This document shows positions 43,530-54,592 of a stretch of 64,000 nucleotides of DNA, piece by piece. The stretch's first letter is position 1; each line of letters begins with the position of its first letter. Source of the DNA: Nereocystis luetkeana (Eukaryota; Sar; Phaeophyceae; Laminariales; Laminariaceae); the NCBI GenBank assembly GCA_031213475.1, contig JARUPZ010000013.1:6304739-6368738 (forward strand), in the 5' to 3' direction. The notes under the pieces are model-generated. The model saw only the letters and a list, made by a program, of their open reading frames with translations, was not told the DNA's origin and made no database searches. The position numbers were made by a program, and so were the translations under genes.

Positions 43530-46500
43530 TTGACGACACGAAATGACGGAGGGATCACAGCATCCAACCCGGACGTGTTCACCATGCTAGTGGACAGCGG
43601 TGCCTCGGACCACTTTGTGGATAGCGAGTTGATCCCAGGGCTGCAACAAGGCATGGTGGAGTACCGAAAACTGGAACAGCCGAAGCCCATCGAGACCGCA
43701 GGCAACAAGCAGGTGTTCGCGACGGCAACGGGAAAAATCTGCGGACACATCATCAACAAATCAGGTCCACCTATCCCTGTCCGCATCTTCGTCATGATTG
43801 TTCCCGGAATGGGACGCCACCTCTTCTCTTCTGCACGAGCAATGAAATCAGGAGTGAGCACCATCCTCGAAACAGGAAACCCCCACCACCAGTTCGACAA
43901 CAAGACTTGTCTCCTTTTGAACCAACACCAAAAGGACGCGGGTATGTGCTCGTTTGACGTGTCACTGCGCGCCCTTGACGGCGTGACCTATGGGAGATCC
44001 GAGACACCATCAACACCCTCGGGGGCTCTGCCGGCGCAAGTAAGCGCTGACACCTGGCACAGGCGACTGGGACACATGAACCCTCGCAACATGGAACTTC
44101 TTCGCAAGGTGGGAGGCAACGGTGTAGAATACACCGGCACTGTGTCAGGTTGTGAAATCTGCGCAGTAGGAAAAAGCACGCAAAAGGCGCACCCGAAGAA
44201 GGACAATCACACGACCGATGGACCAATGGAACTGGTTTATGCGGACCTAATGGGGCCAATCACACCAGCAGCAAGGGGAGGCCACAAGTGCGTCAGCAAG
44301 TTTACTGATGACTTTTCCCGCATGAAGGAAATTTTCCTCCTCAAATCCAAGGCGGAGCTCTGTCAACTCACTCCACCTCTACAACATGACGGTGGCTGTT
44401 CCCTTGGGACTGCGCATCCAACGACTGAGATGTGACAAAGGAGGCGAGTACACTTCCAAGGAGTTCAAGCAGCTCTGCATCAACTCCGGCATTACTATGG
44501 AGTACACCGCCACAGCAACTCCCCAACAGAACGGGGTATCGGAGCGTGACGGACGGACACTGGCGACAATGACCAGGTGCCTTCTTAAGGACGGCAACTT
44601 TCCGCGCAACATGTGGGGCGAACTATTCTTTACAGCAGTCCACCTGTGCAACAGGGCACCACACTCAGCATTGGGGGGAGCAACACCCTTCTTGAAGATG
44701 CATGGCAAAGAGGCGGATCTATCGGGTTTGCGAGCTATTGGTTCAAGGGCCTTCGTGCATAATATCGAGACCCACACAACGAAACTCGGTGACAAAGCAT
44801 GGGAGGGTAAACTCTGTGGCTTCAGCCAAGACAGCAGGGCTTACAGGATCTACAATCCGGCTAAAGGGACTGTTGTGGAGAGCCGCAATGTCACCTTCCT
44901 GGAGACGCCGCCATACTCCATGCCGCCCGTGGGACCAGACTACTCTGTCGACGATGAGGACTACGAAAATGATGTCATCGATCTCACTTCCTTCCTGGAT
45001 TTCACAATTTTTGACTCACCGGAGAAGGAGCTGGAACACCTTCGAACAAAGATAAGAGGCATGCTACGGGAGAAAGCCAATAAGTCAATACAACCGCAAG
45101 AGGCAGCATCACTACAGCACGAGGCATCTTCTCTACCGGAGGAACTGTCACCATCACCTGAGGAACCGGCGCCATCTCCGGAGGAGGGAACGTCACAAGA
45201 GGCAGGAGAATCGTCGGGGGTCGTACCTGCCGCATCAACTGGAGAACCGGCTGCACAGCAGCCTCGAGTAACTCGTGCTAGTACGAGGTCTAATCCGAAC
45301 ACGGATGACACTTTCGACAGCTCACTCACTCCCAACCAACTCCTCTACCTTGCAAAGGGAGAACCACGGATCAAGACCATGGGCATGCGCGAGGATTTTG
45401 CCCACATCGAGGGAGATCCATTTCTGTCGTACAAGGCTTTTACGTACGCCACTTCTAACCCAGACGACAAACGGTTCTCGGAGGAGGTGAAACGAGTACT
45501 TCAAACTCCTCGCACGCATAATGATGCTATCAACTCACCGGAGCACAAGGAGTGGAAAGCCGCTATCGACAAGGAGATGAATAGTCTCAAGGAACATCAA
45601 GTGTACGAGTTGGTTCCAATCACCAGCGTACCCAAGGACAACAAAATCATCGGATCCCGATTTGTCTTCAAGCAAAAGACGGACGGACGGTCGGTTCAAA
45701 GCTCGGCTCGTCGTTCAAGAATATGTCCAGGAGCCAGGCATCGACTACGGGAAGTCATACGCGCCAGTGTGTCGTGTCGGAAGCATCCGCATGCTACTGG
45801 CAATTGCATGCGAACATGGATGGCCGGTATGGCAGCTGGACGTGCAAGTGGCCTTTCTACAGTCTAAGATCGAAGGGCGCGCTGTTTACGTCAAAGTTGC
45901 TCCAGGACAAGACGCCAAGGACCCCAAGACCGGTGAGCCAATGGTCTACAAATTGAAGAGAAGTCTTTACGGCTTAGCGCAATCACCGTCCTGTGGTACG
46001 ACATGATCAACGCAGAGATGCTGACAGTTGGCTTCACACCCACGCAATCTGATCCCTGCGTTTACACGCACGGGAGCGGGGACACCCTTGTAATCCTGAC
46101 CCTGTATGTTGACGACATACTGATCACTGGAAAGGACGAGAGCGTAGTGAGACACTTGAAAAAGGCTCTCACTGACCGCTTTGCTATGTCTGACATGGGA
46201 GAAGTCAGCCTTATTCTTGGTATGACAGTCACCCGTGACTATGACCAAGGGACCTTGTCCATCACACAGAAAGACTACGTCGAAAACATCTTCGAGAGGT
46301 TCGGGATGGAGGAGTGCAACCCTGTACACACGCCGGGATATGGATCGGAGCTTTCGAACGAACAACCGGAGGAGACGCTACTAGGCGCAACGGCTACAAA
46401 ACTCTATCAAGCCATCGTGGGATCTGTGCTATACTTGACACAGTGTACCCGCTACGACATGTGCTACTGGGTCAACCAACTCACCAGGGCGTGCAGCAAG

Positions 46501-47064
46501 CCGGCGCAAGCACACATGACTGCAGCCAAGCATGCCCTGAGGTACCTAAAAGGTCACCCTGACTTGCCCATCACGTTCAAGAAAGGGAAATTTCGACTAC
46601 ATGGGTTTACAGACGCTTCCTTCGGTGCAAACCCTGACACGTGCAAGTCGACTACAGGATAGATTTTTTTCTTGAATGGAGGACCCATTAGCTTCGGTTC
46701 AATGACTCAATCAATAGTAGCCCTGTCTACCGTCGAGTCTGAACTCAACGCACTAAGCTACGGAGCCAAGGAAGCAGTGTATCTGTCAAACTTCCTCAAG
46801 GAACTAACGTTCAAGAACTTCAACTCCGTACCGACCAGCTGCGACAGCACGGGAGCTCTAACGGTTGCGGGCAATTCAACCTATACGGCAAGGACCAAGC
46901 ACATAGCACTGCGCTTCTTCTTCATCAGGGAGCTGGTCAAGGAAGGAAGGATCACACTCCACTACGTTCCAACTGGGAAGATGCTGGCAGACTGCGCAAC
47001 CAAGCATCTAGCAAAGATCCAGTTCAAAAATATCCTTCTTCAAATCAAAGAATTTTCGGGATAA
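43530..47064 (+). pseudogene. Copia pol region: protease, integrase, RT, RNase H (fossil, broken)
   Basis: Protease with LVDSGASDHF near 43590. Integrase with a zinc-finger-type WHRRLGHMN near 44055 and the core up to about 44950. A Pro/Glu-rich linker (~45100-45250). RT with GSRFVFK, WQLDVQVAFL and the catalytic YVDDI (~46105). RNase H with FTDASFGA and SIVALSTVESE (~46610-46745). Ranges approximate. Confidence 0.85.
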
Positions 47065-47543
47065 TTTGAAAATGAGGGTTTCCTAAACATTTCAGTACGA
47101 CAAGATCAGCTCACGACTGCACGAACTTCAGGCTGATGGGAGGAGGACGCGTCACGTGGGCGCCTTCAAGAGGGAAAGAGGACCATAGGTGATGTCTATC
47201 GAGCTGTAATATAAAGCTGGCAGAGTCCACTGGTGTTCCTTTGTTTTGGGGAAGGTCAGGAACACTAGGCGGCTGTTCATTTCTATGCTCTTTGCGAAAT
47301 GAATAGATACACTGTATGATACCGCTAGACAATTACCTTGTGTAAGATATTCATTTCTGTTCATTTCTATGTTTGCCTTCTTTTGGGTATTTATTATACA
47401 GTAGCATAACGAGTTGGCTCTGAGTAATGAATGCGGAGCATTTTCCCCGCAACAACTATCATCGTTGTTGTGTGCATTTTTGGAATTATGGCATGTAACG
47501 CAGAAGTAGACTAAGCAGTATTTACCCTAACGAGGGGACGTAT

Positions 47544-48235
47544 TGGAGATGATACTTGTAAGTAACCACCTGTCGTTACTTGATAATACAGAGTCATCTG
47601 GTATACATAGCGTAGCATACGTACCACAAGCAGCCTTGTTTGACGTGTATCGTATTGTTGCTGTAGTTACTTTAAGTAGAACGTACGTAGCTTGAATGTG
47701 TGCCAACAACAGTTTACAAGCTGTGTCGTTACTGATATGTGATAAAGTATATGTACTGTATCGTACGTACGGAAGTACATGTGCACATGTAGCGGGACTG
47801 TCCTATCCAGGATCCGTCTTAGAACCGGTAAGGTTCGGGAATAGCCACAGGGTACTGATTCGAGCGCACCCTAGCAGTTCAGTTGTTGGAGTAACAATAT
47901 TGGCTACCGGCTAGGGTCATGGATTGATTGGGGTGGTATTTTTTCTGTTTTTGTTGTTTTTGTTGCAAGCGCAAGCACGCATCGCCCCCCCCCACATGAG
48001 CTCACTCTACTTATGCTCACCATCATCAGCTTCCAGCTGAGCAATTAATCAACAATGTGGCTTGGGGTCACCACACCATCTTCTTCTTCTCTTCTATTTT
48101 GAAGCTTCACGTACAAGTCACCTGACAGTGACTTCGTGTTTGCCTCGAACATTTTGACTGTGTATTGTCGGCCATCGGCAATCGAGTCGAGGCGTACACA
48201 TCAGCTACGAGCTGGTACACACGCCAATCGACATA
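47544..48235 (+). repeat. 3' LTR of the Copia fossil
   Basis: 692 bp, same start and nearly the same end (caatcgacata). Preceded by aacgaggggacgtat, a polypurine-like tract. Confidence 0.85.
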
Positions 48236-48281
48236 TCTATTATTTTTTAGAACAACACTACACACATTGTCGGATGGCAGA

Positions 48282-48282
48282 C

Positions 48283-48377
<95 letters not shown>

Positions 48378-48400
48378 ACTAATAATAATAATAATACTAC

Positions 48401-48434
<34 letters not shown>

Positions 48435-48519
48435 CATCATCATAATAATAATAATCATAATAATCATAATAATAGTCATAGTAATCATCATAATAATAAT
48501 CATAATAATCATAATAATC

Positions 48520-48553
<34 letters not shown>
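48282..48553 (+). repeat. (AAT)n array, ~270 bp
   Basis: AAT repeats with interspersed CAT, ACT and AGT variants, starting right after the shared 3' terminus of the 92-residue-repeat element and ending where the next LINE begins. Confidence 0.9.
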
Positions 48554-48610
48554 GGAGCAGCGAGGGGAGCGGGAGGAGCGGGGGAAGCGATGAGAGCGGG
48601 GAGAGGGGGT

Positions 48611-48978
48611 AGTGCGCCACCTTCGTCAGCAGGTAGGGGGTGGGAGGGAGGAGCGGGGGCGGGGGGGGGGGCGAGAGAAGCGAGGGGACAGGGGGGGGGG
48701 CGGGGTGGAGGGAGGGAGGGAGGCGGGGGAAGCGGGGGGGGGAGGGGGGGAGGCGGAGAGAACATGGGAGGCGGGGAGAGCGGGGAGAGGGGGTAGTGCG
48801 CCACCTTCGTCAGCAGGCAGGGGATGGCAGGGGGGAGCGGGGGCGGGGGGGGGGGCGAGAGAAGCGAGAGGGCAGGGGGGGGGCGGGGTGGAGGGAGGGA
48901 GGGAGGCGGGGGAAGCGGGGAGAGGGGGGGAGGCGGAGAGAACATGGGAGGCGGAGGGAGCGGGGAGAGAGGGGGGAG
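48611..48978 (+). repeat. Two 184-bp purine-rich repeats in the LINE leader
   Basis: agtgcgccaccttcgtcagc recurs at 48611 and 48795. The units are otherwise G-rich (many runs of 4-10 G). They may act as promoter or 5' UTR units; function is inferred from position only. Strong G-quadruplex potential. Confidence 0.75.
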
Positions 48979-49202
48979 CAGATAGGGCAAGGGGAGTGGA
49001 GGGCGAGGGGTGCGAGGGGGGGACGGAGGGGGAGGAGGGAGCGGAGGGAGTGGGGAGGAGTACCAGGAGCGAACCTACCAGAGAGGAGAGAGATAGTGAG
49101 GGTAGAGGAGAACCGGAAACGGGAGGGCCGCGGAATGGGGGGGTAAGAGGGGGGAGAGAAGGGAGAGAGACGGGCCAAAGAAGTGGAGGGAGAGGAGCCG
49201 CA

Positions 49203-52200
49203 ATGGACGACAGGGGGTCCGGGATGCCAGACGACGAGGGTCCAACCGGAGGATCTCCCAGGGCGTCGGGGAGGAGACCCGGGAACGGGACGCGCCCCAG
49301 GGTCTTCCTTGGCGACACCACAGGGAAAGTGGCGTGCGGGGTCTGCGGTGTAACGCTACAACTAGGGCACCGGGCGGTACGCTTTCCATGTGGACAAGGG
49401 CGCCACGTGCTTCACGCCCGTTGTGTGGTGGAGGCCCTTGTGAGAGGCGCAGCACCGGCACCTCTCCGCTGCCCAGCAGTCAACTGCGGAGCACAACATC
49501 CAAGACGGGAAGCACTGCAGGCAGCGATCCAAGCGGACCCGGGGCTTCGTAATCGGGCCGCGAGGATGGGAGGGGGGACCATAGGTGACGAGGACCTTCG
49601 CAGCCGGGGGCTTTGGTACGGGTGGGACCAGAACAGCTTGGGTACAGGGCCACCACTTGATGCCGTTTCCTTGGATGACCTGGGCCAACGTTTCGCAACC
49701 GGGAAAACAGTGCAACCGCAGTTGGCTGGCGCACACGCGCGCATTAGCATTCACGTGCTCGGCATCCTCAACCACGCTATGGGTGAGCACAGGCCGAACC
49801 GAGAGTCGGCGACGCCGAACTCGCCTCTACGGGCGATCAAGCTATGGTACCTCATGCCAGCCCTGCTCCACTCACCGGACGGCCGAATCAAGAGGCGACA
49901 GAGGTTCGCGTTGGTGGAGAGCGGAGATATAGTACTCCTGCTCCCATGGCTGATAGCATTCACCAGGGGAGGGGACCTGAGGCGACGGGATGCCGCCCAA
50001 GAAGATTCGGAGGAGACGAAGCTTGAACGGGCGTCGTCGGCGTGTCGCCACGCGGGAGGGGTCAAAGTGGCAGCTCGCAACCTGCTAGCAGAGCCACGAT
50101 CAGCTGGAAACGAAACGACGTGGAGCACACTGGTGGCCAAGTTCCCCTCCGAAGATCGCGCTGCAGTGTCCGCGGCGGCGGCGGCTGCGGTGTTGGCGAC
50201 CGCCACCGAGGTGGAAGACGGAAACGCCCCTCCGTGGCGCCCTGACGATGAGTATGACTCCGAGGTGCTCTTCGACGTCATCAGCTCCCGCAGTGCCCTT
50301 TCAGGCCCCGGAAATGACGGTCAACGCTTTGCGCACCTGCAATCCATCATCCACACCGAAATCGGGCGGGAATAGTTCGGAAAGGGCATGACAGCCTTCT
50401 GGCGGAGAATCGTCGACGAGCCGGACGCGTTCCCGCCAGAATTCTGGCAGCTCTTCTTGCAGTCGAGCCTCACTGCCTTGGGGGAAAAGTGCCGGCCGGT
50501 TTGCGTGGGCATGACATGGAGGCGGCTCATCACCGCGGGGGCTATGCGACAGTGGCGGCCGCGGTTGGAGGAGGTCAACCGAGAGGTGAGGCAGTTTGGG
50601 GTCGCCGTACCCGGAGGAGTGGAGCATGTGGGACTGAGGGCTAGGACGTTACACGAGACGGGCAACTGGGTCGTCCTAACGGACTGCTCCAACGCCTTCA
50701 ACACGGTTAAACGGACGGCGGTGCTTGAAGAGGCGGCCAACTGCGTTCCAGCGCTCACGCCGTTTGTGGCGAAGTGCTACGGCACAAGACCCGCCGACGT
50801 GTATTTCCGGATGGACTCAGGGGAAACCAGGACGATCGCCTGCTCTAGCGGTGTCCAGCAAGGGGACCCCATGGGGCCGTCAATGTTCTGTCTGGCGTTC
50901 CGACCAGGGCTGAAGCGTTTCCGACAGGAGTTCGAAGGAGAAGGAGTGGAAGCCTTCGCCTACATGGACGATGTATCTCTCGGCCTTATGGGGGTCACGG
51001 CCAACACGATTAGAGCTTTTGCCTTCCTCCGGCGAGAGCTAGACGACATCGGCATTGTGGTCAACCCCGCCAAGACCGTAGCACTACCACCCAAAGGACA
51101 CGTCCCGACGGCGGAGGAGATATCGCTCCTGGAGAGCGTTGACGTCCGCATCGCAGACGAAGGAGGGGTGACGGTGGTGGGTGTCCCGATCGGCTCGGAT
51201 GAATACGTGCTGGGGCGAGCAATGGAGGTAGTGAGGGACGGAGGCGCGGACTGCCTTGCACGCTGCCTCGCTAACATGCCAGACAAGCAAGCGGCGGCCC
51301 TCATCACCGTCAAATCCCTCGGGCAGCGGACGGGCTACCTCGAAAGGGCTCTGGACCGGGGGCTGTCACTCGAAGCATGCCGAAGGGCCGACAACGGGGC
51401 TGAGTGGGCCTACGAAAATATCCTAGAGCTACCGGGAGCGGCGGACGCACAGTCGTTTTTCCAGGAGGGGTGCCCGGCCAGCCAACTGACTCTAAAACCC
51501 TACCAACAAGCCCTAGCACGCCTTTCTACGGGAGCACGAGGGTTAGGGCTGCCGTCGACGGAAGCGAGGCGAATGTCTGCCTCCATTGGGAGTAGGGTGG
51601 GCATCCTGCCGGAGGTTCTAGCAGACCTCACGGGCCCGCTAGGAGACAGGGTAAAGAGGGGTCTCCCTCATTCGAGCATCATTGCTGAGCTCGGGGGCAG
51701 CCTGCGAGAGATCAGGGACACGTGGGGCGTGACAAAAGAAGCGATGGAGGGCATCGTCCCCGAATCCTGGCTGGAATGGAGCATGGGTGCAGAGGGGGAC
51801 CTGGTCCCAGGGCCCCCTGAAGCCGACATGCTGGCGGCGCATGATGCCGTAACCACCAACTCCCGGAAGGCTCAACAGAGGTTGGGCAAGCTGGTGAATC
51901 AGGGTCGACACGCTGCACACACAGCCTCGCTGGAGGGGCTACCGGAGATTGCACGCCCACCTGGACCAGGCGACCCGCTGGGGGGGAGCGAGACCAGGGC
52001 CTTCGCCAAAGCTCGCTACAGGAGCCTACAAGGAGCAGGAGCCACTGCTTGCCTTCGGACGAGGCCAACAGACTCGCTCCGTGTCATACCAGCAGAGGAG
52101 TTCGTGGGCATGGGAAGGCGCTTCATAGGCATCGAGGAGCACGTGGCGGTGAGGTGCCCCTGCTGCGAGGCAGTCGACATAGACACACGCCACGCACGCA

Positions 52201-52856
52201 TCTGTCCCAGAGCAGGGGCACAGGTAAACCAACATCAACCGTTGGTTCACGCGATCTCCCGCACGCTGAAGCGGCTGGGAATCCCTCACCAAGTGGAGAG
52301 CGGCGAACCGTTCACTGCAGACCGGAACCTGCGGATGGACATCGTTGTCAGGAGAGGAGGTCTTCGGGACGCTCCTAACAGGGAATACAGGGGAAAGTCC
52401 ATCCTGCTGGACGTCACCCATGCAGATCCGCAAGCGCAGGTCCACCTGCGAGGAGGCAGCGCTGATCATGATGGATCAGCTGCCTCTACCTCCGAGGCGC
52501 GCAAGCGCCAACACTACGCGCGTCTGGGACATGTGTCCTTCGACGAGCGGAGCCACAAACTAGCCACCTTAGCGGTGGAAAGCTTTGGGCGTCTCGGGGT
52601 AGAGGGCAGCAACTTCATCGACCAGCTGGCAGCTAGCGTCGTGGGGGGGAGGGATGGTGGGTCGATGGCAAGGAAGGGGGTAGTGAAGGAACGCCTGCTC
52701 CGAATCGCCTCGGTGACCACTCAGGTCGCCATTTCGAGGAGGGTGTCGAGGTTCAAGCTTCAGCTTAGGGACCGCCAAGAAGGAAGAAGGAACAGGGGAG
52801 GGAGGGACGACAGACCCACACCGATGGCGTGGGGATGGAGCTTGGATGCAGCTTAG
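49203..52856 (+). CDS. LINE reverse transcriptase/restriction-like endonuclease with N-terminal zinc finger, one in-frame stop
   Basis: 1217 codons in one frame from ATG 49203, interrupted only by TAG at 50373-50375 (codon 391). The open frame upstream of this ATG is G-rich leader. N-terminus: a RING-like Cys/His cluster, CGVCGV (~45), FPCGQGRHVLHARC, RCPAVNC. RT: motif A LTDCSNAFNTVKR (~490), motif B SSGVQQGDPMGPSMF, catalytic motif C AYMDDVSLG (~587). C-terminus: CCHC-like CPCCEAVDIDTRHARIC (~985), then a PD-(D/E)XK-type pair, RMDIVVRRGG (~1045) and ILLDVTHAD (~1069), with basic residues between. It would cut target DNA and prime reverse transcription there. The stop lies between the finger region and the RT, so this copy is inactive unless read through. 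Clade placement is open. Confidence 0.88.
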
Positions 52857-53048
52857 GATTTAAGAATAGAACGTAATGAGAAGGAAGGAGCAAATACAGC
52901 AAATAGAGTAGGCAAGCCGAAAGTTGGCACGGAAGGGAGGTAGACTTGGTGTATGGGTTTCCTTTTGTTTCCGAGGTTTTCTTCTTTCGGGAAAGTTATG
53001 AGTGATCCATGTTGAAGATCATGCTGCACATTGTCGGATGGCAAAAGA

Positions 53049-53088
<40 letters not shown>

Positions 53089-53089
<1 letters not shown>

Positions 53090-53206
53090 ATCAGTTCTGA
53101 TTTGTCGTAGGATACTGCCGCGCTTTTGTGCTGGAGAGTTCTTCACTTTCTGTTAGTCGTTTATTAGAACAACACTACACATTGTCGGATGGCAAGCATA
53201 ATAATG

Positions 53207-53260
<54 letters not shown>

Positions 53261-53305
53261 GTAATAATAATAATCATAATAATAATAATCATCATCATGA
53301 TAATA
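53089..53305 (+). mobile_element. 5'-truncated 3' end of a 92-residue-repeat element
   Basis: catcagttctgatttgtcg, ggagagttcttcactttctg and ttattagaacaacactac match the 3' UTR at 40617-40702/48236 and the minus copy at 27.8 kb. Terminus cacattgtcggatggcaa (53178-53195), then (AAT)n with CAT variants. It starts immediately after the AAT tail of the LINE before it. Confidence 0.8.
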
Positions 53306-53339
53306 GACCGCCGATGCCTGACAGGGCCTGTCAGAATCG

Positions 53340-53470
53340 GTGTTTGCCATGAACCGTGATGTTATTCTCGTGACGAAAAAAAATCAAGATTCATGTGATG
53401 ACGCCAATTTTTTAGCTTTTTCCTTATGAAAACAAAATCACGATTCGTGACTTTTTGTCAGCGTGTCTCG
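53340..53470. mobile_element. Fragment of MITE 2 family
   Basis: tgacgccaattttttagc and aaaatcacgattcgtgactt match the right and left ends of 37921-39445. Confidence 0.55.
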
Positions 53471-53541
53471 AAATACGCCTGTGGTCGAAAAGCAGTACAC
53501 AACCCACGCGCACCAACGGTATCCGAAGGCCGGTATATGTC

Positions 53542-53855
53542 GGCGTCCCCGGTTTGGTATGGTCCGCGTGCCTATCAATATCAATCTCGTGGGTTCGAGT
53601 ATCATCGAGTGCGTAGGGACTTTTTATTGCATAAAGATTGATTAGCGGAAAGCGCGAGAGCATAAGTTAGCTACATTCTGTTCGATGAAAATCGACGAGC
53701 AGTGGAGATGCTGAACTCTTTGCGCGACAAAAAGTAAAGGCACGTACCGGGGGGGAGAAGGGACGACACCTACTGTGGCCACGGCTTGTCCACAGGATCG
53801 CTGAGGGTATAACCTCCGACGAGTTAGGCTGGAAAGTAAAGGTGGGGATAATATA
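53542..53855 (+). mobile_element. tRNA-derived SINE, copy 2
   Basis: Head ggcgtccccggtttggtatg, B box gggttcgagtatc, then the shared body (gatgaaaatcgacgagcagt, aaaggcacgtaccgg, gttaggctggaaagtaaag). No clear poly(A) tail remains. Inverted relative to copy 3. Confidence 0.7.
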
Positions 53856-54249
53856 TATAGGGGCATGGCAGACTCCGCTTCGCACGCCGCTTGTGGACAA
53901 CGGGTGGCTACCCAAAGACATCGCTGGGCGCGGGTTAACGAACGTGTTGTGCGAGATCCGTTTGCTGTGTCCGGTTGTTTATATCGTCTCTTGCTACCAG
54001 GTAGATCACATTCAAGATCGCAAAAGGTTGTTAATGTTATATACTACGCACATACATACTCAGCCAGTATGTGTCCGGTGCTGCTGGAGGGGTTCAACAA
54101 ACCGCGCATTGCCCCTCTTATGTTATATACACATGGCCAGTATGTCCGCGGTGCTGGAGGGCGCTCAGCAAGTCACTATAGTAGCAGTGTTTGATGGAGT
54201 CCATAGCTATACCTTGTACGATAGATACGGATACTACATGATATATCAT

Positions 54250-54592
54250 TTTCTTTCGAACACCACTTTTACTTTCCAGCTAAACTACTGTAGTACCAGG
54301 TAATGGAGGTTTTACCTTTCTGGATAAGCTGTGGTCACATGTGATGTGTCGTCCTTTCCCCCCTCCGGGTACGTGTCTTCATTTTTATCGCGCATAGGAT
54401 TCAGTATTCCCACTGCTCGTCGATTTTCATCGAATGTTGACCAATGCTCTCGCGCTGTATTACTAATCATGTTTTACGCAAAAAACTCTTAATACGAGTA
54501 TGCACTCGGTGAGACCCGAACTCACGAAGGAATTGTTCTTATTAATAGTAGGCACGTCGACCACATACGTACCAAAAGTCACCGGGGACGCC
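54250..54592 (-). mobile_element. tRNA-derived SINE, copy 3
   Basis: Minus strand: head ggcgtccccggtgac, B box gagttcgggtctcac, then the shared body ending near 54260 (ctggaaagtaaaagtgg). Older and more diverged than copy 1. Confidence 0.65.

Larger units (their letters stand above)
40703..48235 (+). mobile_element. Copia-type LTR retrotransposon, broken fossil, fairly young
   Basis: Two 692-bp LTRs (40863-41554 and 47544-48235), plus a ~130-bp partial extra LTR and polypurine-like segment at the left edge (40703-40862). Flanked by 5-bp tctat (40698-40702, 48236-48240). Parts in order: leader, gag with a zinc knuckle, protease, integrase, reverse transcriptase, RNase H; integrase before RT is the Copia order. 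It is broken in roughly half a dozen places. The LTRs differ at about a dozen sites by eye, so insertion was relatively recent. It sits in the 3' UTR of the 92-residue-repeat element. Confidence 0.9.
37860..48553 (+). mobile_element. 92-residue-repeat element, plus-strand copy, split by later insertions
   Basis: Pieces of one element: 37860-37920 (ending gagagcgagacggcaggg, then actctatcctaa), 39583-40702 (repeat units and 3' UTR), and 48236-48553 (rest of the 3' UTR, terminus cacattgtcggatggca and a ~270-bp AAT array). Two interruptions explain the gaps: MITEs at 37921-39582 and the Copia fossil at 40703-48235, the latter flanked by tctat on both sides. The 5' end is not defined. Confidence 0.7.
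48554..53088 (+). mobile_element. LINE with C-terminal restriction-like endonuclease, full length in an AAT repeat
   Basis: Begins directly at the end of an AAT array with a purine-rich leader (48554-49202, two 184-bp repeats). One reading frame follows (49203-52856), then a ~180-bp 3' UTR ending cacattgtcggatggcaa (53027-53044) and (AAT)n (53051-53088). RT followed by CCHC and PD-(D/E)XK-type nuclease is the order of the R2, R4/Dong, NeSL and Utopia groups. Within R4, Dong is known to insert in TAA repeats. The clade here is not resolved. Confidence 0.8.

Noticed and set aside
48136-48620. Poly-Ile, poly-Asn and poly-Tyr frames
   Set aside because: Translations of the AAT microsatellite.
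48612-49202. Extending the LINE protein upstream into the Gly/Arg-rich frame
   Set aside because: The stretch is two 184-bp G-rich repeats typical of a leader; the ATG at 49203 precedes the first domain-like sequence.
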